Source: Clostridia bacterium (GTDB lineage: Bacteria > Bacillota > Clostridia > Christensenellales > Borkfalkiaceae). Taken from it: a stretch of 44,638 bases of DNA. The translations under genes and the position numbers were made by a program. Below the pieces are notes generated by a model. That model made no database searches and was not told the DNA's origin. It saw only the letters and a program-made list of their open reading frames with translations. Of the stretch, positions 40,003 to 44,638 are shown in pieces. The stretch spans positions 1 to 44,638 of the forward strand of contig JAGAKN010000005.1 of the NCBI GenBank assembly GCA_017625565.1. The letters run 5' to 3'. Position 1 is the stretch's first letter; every line of letters starts with the position of its first letter.

Positions 40003-40036
40003 AAAAAAGCAGTCTTAAAAGTAAGACTGCTTTTTT
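40003..40036 (+). terminator. Terminator after the Mrr-like gene
   Basis: A 15-bp stem (AAAAAAGCAGTCTTA at 40003-40017, complement at 40022-40036), loop AAAG, T-run. It closes the yqfC-to-mrr operon. Confidence 0.95.
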
Positions 40037-40057
40037 TCGTTGTAAAGTTTTGGATAG

Positions 40058-40093
40058 ATTGTCACGCTAGCACAACTCGCTCGCAATGACAAT
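40058..40093. repeat. REP-like 36-bp element with 7-bp terminal inverted repeats
   Basis: ATTGTCA (40058-40064) and TGACAAT (40087-40093) bracket a GC-richer middle (ACTCGCTCGCAA). It resembles the short GTCATTGCGA-type repeats scattered through many gut Firmicutes genomes. Only one copy was noticed in this window. Confidence 0.45.
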
Positions 40094-40111
40094 ATAGGGC
40101 AAGATTGTCCT

Positions 40112-40326
40112 TTAATATTCGTCGGTGATGCCTAAAAAGTAATCGGCGGAAATCCCGTACGCCAAGGCGATTTGCTTTAATAAATCGTAGCCGGGTTTGG
40201 CTTTTCCTTTTAACCATTCGCTTACTTGGCTGGGTTTTACTTCAACGCGTGTGGCAAAATCCGTTTGCGTGAGAGAATTTTCTTTTAAAAAATCGCGTAA
40301 AATTTCGCAAAAAGTTTATTCGACAT
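40112..40326 (-). pseudogene. XRE-family regulator with a -1 frameshift
   Basis: ATG 40326 overlaps the end of the upstream XRE gene and starts MSNKLF, then the frame is lost at a run of five T (40309-40313). One base more would give MSNKLFCEILRDFLKE and continue into a good XRE domain (LTQTDFATRVEVKPSQVSEW, then LKGKAKPGYDLLKQ), ending GITDEY at TAA 40112. So it is either a recently broken gene, a phase-variable T tract, or a -1 slippage site. The family is DNA-binding HTH regulators. Confidence 0.7.
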
Positions 40327-40516
40327 CTGCAAAAAATTCGTCAAAAGAAATTTCAAACGTGCGTACCAATGCAATTACATAACACGCTTTCGGTTCATTG
40401 ACGCTCCGTTCCCAATAGTCAATCGCTTTTTGACTAACCCCGACTTGTTGCGCGAGTTGTTGTTGCGACAAGTTCTTTTCTATTCTTAATTCTTTGATTT
40501 TTTCTCCAAGTTTCAT
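40316..40516 (-). CDS. XRE-family HTH regulator (66 aa)
   Basis: Single helix-turn-helix protein: MKLGEKIKELRIEKNLSQQQ, then LAQQVGVSQKAIDYWERSVN with the recognition helix, and a short end FDEFFADVE. Domain-only size, typical of small repressors in mobile or defence-related patches. It is the middle of three same-strand XRE genes, 35 bases after the first, and its stop overlaps the start of the frameshifted third. Confidence 0.87.
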   Translation of the reverse strand: MKLGEKIKELRIEKNLSQQQLAQQVGVSQKAIDYWERSVNEPKACYVIALVRTFEISFDEFFADVE

Positions 40517-40551
40517 AACAACAGTAATTATGCTATAAGTGGACGGGATAG

Positions 40552-40761
40552 TTATTTCTTATTAGACAAATCTCGACCAAGTAATTCGTCGATGGTCACT
40601 CCGTAAAAATCGGCGAGCAAGACGCATTGTTGCGCGTTGGGAATTCCTTTATCCGATTCAATCCAACTAATCGTGTTTTGGGGCAATCCCGTTGCTTCCG
40701 ATACCTGTTTTTGTGTATAATTATAAGCTTTTCTAATGGCTTTGATGTCTTTTCCGTACAT
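40552..40761 (-). CDS. XRE-family HTH regulator (69 aa)
   Basis: MYGKDIKAIRKAYNYTQKQV, SEATGLPQNTISWIESDKGI and a C-terminal YGVTIDELLGRDL form a single HTH domain. It is divergent from the SLOG-fold gene, and the shared intergenic region carries TTGATAT-containing inverted repeats (40786-40803, half-site 40826-40832). It is thus the best candidate repressor of that promoter and perhaps its own. Confidence 0.88.
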   Translation of the reverse strand: MYGKDIKAIRKAYNYTQKQVSEATGLPQNTISWIESDKGIPNAQQCVLLADFYGVTIDELLGRDLSNKK

Positions 40762-40785
40762 AATAGTTTTATCCCTATCTAAATA

Positions 40786-40838
40786 ATATCAAAAAATTGA
40801 TATCACGGCTTGACATAGCAAGATCTTGATATTATAAT
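40786..40838 (+). promoter_or_regulatory. Consensus promoter with ATATCAA/TTGATAT operator
   Basis: TTGACA (40810-40815), 17-base spacer, TATAAT (40833-40838), the strongest promoter match in the window. An 18-bp palindrome ATATCAA-AAAA-TTGATAT (40786-40803) lies upstream and a further half-site TTGATAT (40826-40832) sits against the -10. This is the expected arrangement for tight XRE repression. Confidence 0.82.
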
Positions 40839-40873
40839 GAGATTACGATAACATAAAAAGAGAGAAAAAACGA

Positions 40874-41305
40874 ATGAAAACGTGCGTATTTTTTGGGCAT
40901 AGGGATTTTGATTATAGCCCATATAAAGAAAAACTTTATAAGATTTGCGAAAAATTGATCGTTGAACAAAAAGTCACGCAATTTTATACGGGTGGGCGTG
41001 GGGATTTTGACCGTATGGCTTACGAAACGATTATAAAACTGAAAAAGCGGTATGCAAACGTCAAACTGACGTTGTTTTTATCCTATATGCCGAAAGAGAA
41101 TGTTAAGCCGATGGGCTACGACGATACGGAGTACGTGTTGGATAGGCGTGTATATCCAAAATTTGCGATTTCGGAAACAAATAAGGCGGTGGTGGATAAG
41201 TCGGATTTTGTCGTTGTGGGTGTCCACCATACATATGGTGGTGCGTATGCAATATATCGCTACGCGAAAAGAAAGGGAAAGGCGATTATTTCGATTTTCA
41301 AATAA
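40874..41305 (+). CDS. SLOG-fold (YpsA/DUF1273-like) protein
   Basis: 143 aa Rossmann-like protein: starts TCVFFGHRDFDYSPYKEKL, then QFYTGGRGDFDRMAYETIIK, VDKSDFVVVGVHHTYGG and a final strand KGKAIISIF. The GGRGDFD and Gly-rich loops are those of SLOG proteins thought to bind nucleotides or nucleotide-derived signals. Homologues occur near phage defence and in recombination contexts. Here it is driven by a strong promoter next to XRE repressors. Function unproven. Confidence 0.8.
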   Translation: MKTCVFFGHRDFDYSPYKEKLYKICEKLIVEQKVTQFYTGGRGDFDRMAYETIIKLKKRYANVKLTLFLSYMPKENVKPMGYDDTEYVLDRRVYPKFAISETNKAVVDKSDFVVVGVHHTYGGAYAIYRYAKRKGKAIISIFK

Positions 41306-41366
41306 GCAAAAGTGTGCAAAAAAAGCATATTTTTTTGAAAAAATCTCAAAAAGCATAGCGAAAGAC

Positions 41367-41395
41367 TTGATATTTTACGCGTTTTATATTACAAT
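41367..41395 (+). promoter_or_regulatory. Promoter of ppdK
   Basis: TTGATA (41367-41372), 17-base spacer, TACAAT (41390-41395). The leader of about 105 bases contains a hairpin (CTTGCGC near 41425 with GCGTAAG near 41447) and a possible 22-codon reading frame starting at ATG 41401. Confidence 0.75.
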
Positions 41396-41508
41396 AGTAT
41401 ATGCTAAAAAAACCGAAAATAAGGCTTGCGCCCACTCCAAAGAGAGAGCGTAAGTGTTTTTGCGGTTAAAAGGAACAGAAAAAATTCAATTTTGGAGGAA
41501 ATATTACT

Positions 41509-44154
41509 ATGGCAAAAAAATATTGCTATCTCTTTACCGAAGGGAACGCAAAAATGCGTGAAATCCTTGGTGGTAAAGGCGCAAACCTTGCGGAAATGAC
41601 AAACATCGGCTTGCCCGTACCCCAAGGTTTTACCATTTCGACGGAAGCTTGTACGCAGTATTATGAAGACGGCAGACAAATCAATCCTTCGATCCAAGCA
41701 GAAATTATGGAGTACATCGAAAAGATGGAAAACATCTGCGGTATGAAGTTCGGCGACAAAGAAAATCCTTTACTTGTTTCCGTACGCTCGGGTGCTCGCG
41801 CATCCATGCCTGGGATGATGGACACGATTTTGAACCTTGGTTTGAACGAAGAAGTTGTCAATACGTTGGCTACGAAATCGGGCAACCCCCGTTGGGCATG
41901 GGACTGCTATCGTCGGTTTATCCAAATGTTCTCCGACGTCGTTATGGAAGTTGGTAAGAAGTATTTCGAAAAACTCATCGACGAAATGAAAGAAAAGAAA
42001 GGCGTCACGCAAGACGTAGATCTTGACGCGGAAGATTTGAAAGCGCTCGCAAATCAATTCAAAGAAGAATACAAGAAACAACTCGGGAAAGAATTCCCTA
42101 GCGATCCGAAAGAACAACTTTTCGAAGCAGTTAAAGCGGTATTCCGTTCTTGGGACAACCCTCGTGCGAACATCTACCGTATGGACCACGATATCCCGTA
42201 CAGCTGGGGTACTGCGGTAAACGTACAAATGATGGCGTTCGGGAACATGGGCGAAACGTCCGGTACGGGTGTTGCGTTCACGCGTAATCCTGCAACGGGT
42301 GAAAAGGGGCTTATGGGCGAATTCTTGACGAACGCGCAAGGCGAAGACGTTGTTGCAGGGGTTCGTACTCCGATGCCCATCGAAAAGATGAAAGAAGTAT
42401 TCCCCGAAGTTTACGCACAATTCTTGAAGGTTTGTGATATTCTTGAAAATCATTATCGCGATATGCAAGATATGGAATTCACCATCCAAGACAAGAAATT
42501 GTATATGTTGCAAACCCGTAACGGTAAGCGTACGGCGGCGGCTGCAATCAAGATCGCTTGCGATTTGATCGACGAAAACATGATCACCGAACAAGAAGCT
42601 TTGATGCAAATCGACGCGAAGAGCTTGGACATGCTCCTTCACCCGCAATTCGATGCGAAAGCATTGAAAGATGCGGATAAGAACAACGTTGTCGGCAAGG
42701 GTATCGCGGCTTCCCCTGGTGCAGCTGCTGGTAAGATCGTATTCACGGCAGAAGACGCAGTTGTAGAAGGCAAAAAAGGCGAAAACGTTATTCTCGTTCG
42801 TTTGGAAACGTCCCCTGAAGATATCGAAGGTATGAAATATGCGCAAGGTATCTTGACGGTACGTGGCGGTCAAACGTCGCACGCGGCGGTTGTTGCTCGT
42901 GGTATGGGTACGTGCTGTGTATCCGGTTGTGGCGAAATCAAAATGCACGAAGAAGAAAAGTGGTTCGAACTCGCTGGTAAAATTTTCCGCGAAGGCGACG
43001 TACTTTCCCTTGACGGTTCGACGGGTAATATTTATGATACGCTCATCAAGACGGTTCCTGCAGATCCCAACTCCGGTTATTTCGGACGTATTATGGAACT
43101 TGCAGACAAGTATAAAGCGCTCGGCGTAAGAACGAACGCGGATAGCCCTGAGGACGCAAAACAAGCGGTTGCGTTCGGCGCGCAAGGTATCGGTCTTTGC
43201 CGTACGGAACACATGTTCTTTGATCCTTCGAGAATCGGCGCGTTCCGTGAAATGATCTGCGCGGATACCGTAGAAGAAAGAGAAGCGGCGCTTGCGAAGA
43301 TCGAACCGATGCAACAAGCAGACTTCGAAGGTTTGTTCGAAGCACTCGGCGGATATCCTGTGACCATTCGTTTCTTGGATCCTCCTCTTCACGAATTCGT
43401 TCCGACTTCGGAAGAAGACATCGCGGCGCTTGCAAAGGCGCAAAACAAGACGGTTTCGCAAATCAAGGACATTATCGCAAGCTTGCACGAATTCAACCCG
43501 ATGATGGGTCACCGTGGTTGCCGTTTGACGGTCACGTATCCCGAAATTGCGGTTATGCAAACGAAAGCGGTTATCAAGGCTGCGATCAACGTTGTTAAGA
43601 AGAACCCGACGTGGAATCTTGTTCCTGAAATTATGATCCCGTTGACGGGCGAAACGAAAGAATTCAAGTTTGTAAAAGACATCGTTGTTAAGACGGCGGA
43701 AGAAGTGATTAAGGCTTCGGGCGTTGCGCTTAAGTACGAAGTTGGTACGATGATCGAAATCCCCCGCGCATGCTTGACGGCGGAAGAAATTGCAAAAGAA
43801 GCGGAATTCTTCTGCTTCGGTACGAACGACTTGACGCAAATGACGTTCGGTTTCTCGCGTGACGACGCTGGTAAGTTCTTGCCTGCATACTATATGAACA
43901 AGATTTACGAATCCGATCCGTTCGCAAGATTGGATACGACGGGCGTTGGCAAGTTGATGAAAATGGCTGTAGAAGACGGTATGAAAGCGCGTCCCACGAT
44001 GCACACGGGTATCTGTGGTGAACACGGTGGCGATCCTTCGTCTATCGAATTCTGTCACGAAATCGGTTTGAGCTACGTTTCCTGCTCGCCGTACCGCGTT
44101 CCTATCGCAAGATTGTCCGCTGCACAAGCGAACATCCGCAATCCTAGGTCCTAA
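41509..44154 (+). CDS. ppdK: Pyruvate, phosphate dikinase
   Basis: 881 aa, full length. It interconverts pyruvate, ATP and phosphate with PEP, AMP and diphosphate, central to carbon flow in anaerobes. Features in order: ATP-grasp domain from residue 1 (GGKGANLAEMTNIGLPVP), phosphohistidine domain with GGQTSHAAVVARGMG, and the C-terminal PEP/pyruvate barrel ending TGICGEHGGDPSSIEF with the catalytic cysteine. GGAGG at 41493-41497 precedes the ATG. Monocistronic, with its own promoter and terminator. Confidence 0.98.
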   Translation: MAKKYCYLFTEGNAKMREILGGKGANLAEMTNIGLPVPQGFTISTEACTQYYEDGRQINPSIQAEIMEYIEKMENICGMKFGDKENPLLVSVRSGARASMPGMMDTILNLGLNEEVVNTLATKSGNPRWAWDCYRRFIQMFSDVVMEVGKKYFEKLIDEMKEKKGVTQDVDLDAEDLKALANQFKEEYKKQLGKEFPSDPKEQLFEAVKAVFRSWDNPRANIYRMDHDIPYSWGTAVNVQMMAFGNMGETSGTGVAFTRNPATGEKGLMGEFLTNAQGEDVVAGVRTPMPIEKMKEVFPEVYAQFLKVCDILENHYRDMQDMEFTIQDKKLYMLQTRNGKRTAAAAIKIACDLIDENMITEQEALMQIDAKSLDMLLHPQFDAKALKDADKNNVVGKGIAASPGAAAGKIVFTAEDAVVEGKKGENVILVRLETSPEDIEGMKYAQGILTVRGGQTSHAAVVARGMGTCCVSGCGEIKMHEEEKWFELAGKIFREGDVLSLDGSTGNIYDTLIKTVPADPNSGYFGRIMELADKYKALGVRTNADSPEDAKQAVAFGAQGIGLCRTEHMFFDPSRIGAFREMICADTVEEREAALAKIEPMQQADFEGLFEALGGYPVTIRFLDPPLHEFVPTSEEDIAALAKAQNKTVSQIKDIIASLHEFNPMMGHRGCRLTVTYPEIAVMQTKAVIKAAINVVKKNPTWNLVPEIMIPLTGETKEFKFVKDIVVKTAEEVIKASGVALKYEVGTMIEIPRACLTAEEIAKEAEFFCFGTNDLTQMTFGFSRDDAGKFLPAYYMNKIYESDPFARLDTTGVGKLMKMAVEDGMKARPTMHTGICGEHGGDPSSIEFCHEIGLSYVSCSPYRVPIARLSAAQANIRNPRS

Positions 44155-44198
44155 ATCTTGGATTAAAATTCAATAAAAACACCATATATTGTGTTTAT

Positions 44199-44233
44199 GA
44201 GCCTGTATCTTCTCGATGCAGGCTCAATTTTTA
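44199..44233 (+). terminator. Terminator after ppdK
   Basis: An 11-bp stem (GAGCCTGTATC at 44199-44209 with GATGCAGGCTC at 44215-44225, one G-T pair), loop TTCTC, then a T-rich run. Confidence 0.9.
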
Positions 44234-44300
44234 CGTTTTTTGGGCAAAAAATAAGCCGAAAAATCGTCAAAAAAACTTTTATTCCACTTAAGTTGAACAC

Positions 44301-44329
44301 TTTACTTTTAATTTTTTCTATGGTATAAT
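44301..44329 (+). promoter_or_regulatory. Promoter of the IS21-type transposase gene
   Basis: TTTACT (44301-44306), 17-base spacer, TATAAT (44324-44329), about 47 bases before the start codon. The terminal inverted repeat of the insertion sequence may begin upstream but could not be delimited. Confidence 0.6.
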
Positions 44330-44375
44330 ATACATGAATAGAATTTCAGGAAAAAAAGGGAAGAAAAAGGCAAAA

Positions 44376-44638
44376 ATGACCAATTACAGAGCTATTTTAC
44401 AGTATCATTATGCGGGAAACACGACGACGCAAATCGCTAAGCTTTGCGTATGTTCGCGTACAACCGTTTTGAAAACGATTAAAAGAGCGAAAGAATGTGG
44501 TATTGACGAGCCTGCCTTTGAATTACTGTCGGATATTCAATTGCTTGAAAGGCTTTATCCCAAGCGCGTGCGTAGAAGTGGCTACGAAGAACCGGATTTT
44601 ATTGCGCTTGAAAAGGATAAAAAGAAGAGAGGTCTTAC
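44376..44638 (+). CDS. istA: IS21-family transposase IstA (3' partial, cut by window end)
   Basis: The 87 visible codons start MTNYRAILQYHYAGNTTTQI, a helix-turn-helix of the IstA type (CVCSRTTVLKTIKRAKECGI), then SDIQLLERLYPK and EEPDFIALEKDKKKRGLT, which is the usual IS21 N-terminus before the DDE core. The IstB helper gene should follow outside the window. AAAAGG precedes the ATG. Confidence 0.85.
   Translation, partial: MTNYRAILQYHYAGNTTTQIAKLCVCSRTTVLKTIKRAKECGIDEPAFELLSDIQLLERLYPKRVRRSGYEEPDFIALEKDKKKRGL

Noticed and set aside
40104..41508. Interpretation as a full restriction or abortive-infection island with the Mrr-like gene
   Set aside because: The Mrr-like gene is closed off by a strong terminator and belongs to the recO operon; no methylase or toxin gene is visible.
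41770..44127. 785-codon open frame on the minus strand opposite ppdK
   Set aside because: It is a shadow of the strongly codon-biased ppdK gene; its product is rich in Arg, His and Phe, with no domain and no ribosome binding site.

Overview
The window looks like the chromosome of an endospore-forming Clostridia-type bacterium (Bacillota), probably an uncultured gut lineage. Supporting signs are the sporulation genes sipL, yqfC and yqfD, the gene order yqfC-yqfD-phoH-yqfF-ybeY-era-yqzL-recO, a Veg-family gene, a pyruvate phosphate dikinase, AAGGAG-type ribosome binding sites and sigma-A promoters of the form TTGACA-17-TATAAT. No rRNA, tRNA or CRISPR array was seen. The lineage below class level is an inference.

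Left part (1 to about 9.1 kb) is accessory DNA. It starts inside a BspA-like leucine-rich repeat gene, followed by two unknown small genes and a short-repeat (iteron-like) region at 1.65-1.83 kb. Then comes a compact integrative element: a DUF960 protein, an HU-like DNA-binding protein, a stand-alone FtsK gamma (DNA-reading) domain, a DUF927 helicase-like ATPase, a small protein and two tandem large serine recombinases. The first recombinase gene is broken by two +1 frameshifts that sit in the same 9-base sequence and the same codon layout (AAG CGG Ann TAR).

9.2-14.1 kb, minus strand: a five-gene sugar-acid catabolic operon (M24 peptidase homologue, DapA-type aldolase, zinc alcohol dehydrogenase, DgoD-like dehydratase, mutarotase). 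14.1-16.8 kb, minus strand: a polar amino acid ABC transporter operon that ends in a TrpR/YerC-like regulator. Its substrate-binding lipoprotein appears circularly permuted, and its promoter carries a pair of related palindromes. purC follows on the plus strand.

17.8-24.7 kb, minus strand: a cell-surface polymer locus. It has an LtaS-like phosphoglycerol-transferase-type membrane protein, an unusual fusion of a YidC insertase with a TagF-like CDP-glycerol glycerophosphotransferase, and a small membrane protein. A second unit has its own promoter and holds a LicC-like nucleotidyltransferase with an N-terminal winged helix, plus an APC permease. Together they suggest synthesis and (phospho)choline-type decoration of a teichoic acid, with the cytidylyltransferase possibly regulating its own unit.

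24.7-40 kb is mainly housekeeping: veg, sipL, ispE, an unknown TPR/membrane protein, a heterodimeric ABC exporter with a palindrome upstream, the yqfC-to-recO operon (with a PgpH/YqfF lacking its extracellular domain), and an Mrr-like nuclease with a very long charged linker. 40-41.3 kb is a small regulatory patch: three XRE genes, one frameshifted, divergent from a SLOG-fold protein. ppdK follows, and the window ends inside an IS21-type transposase gene.
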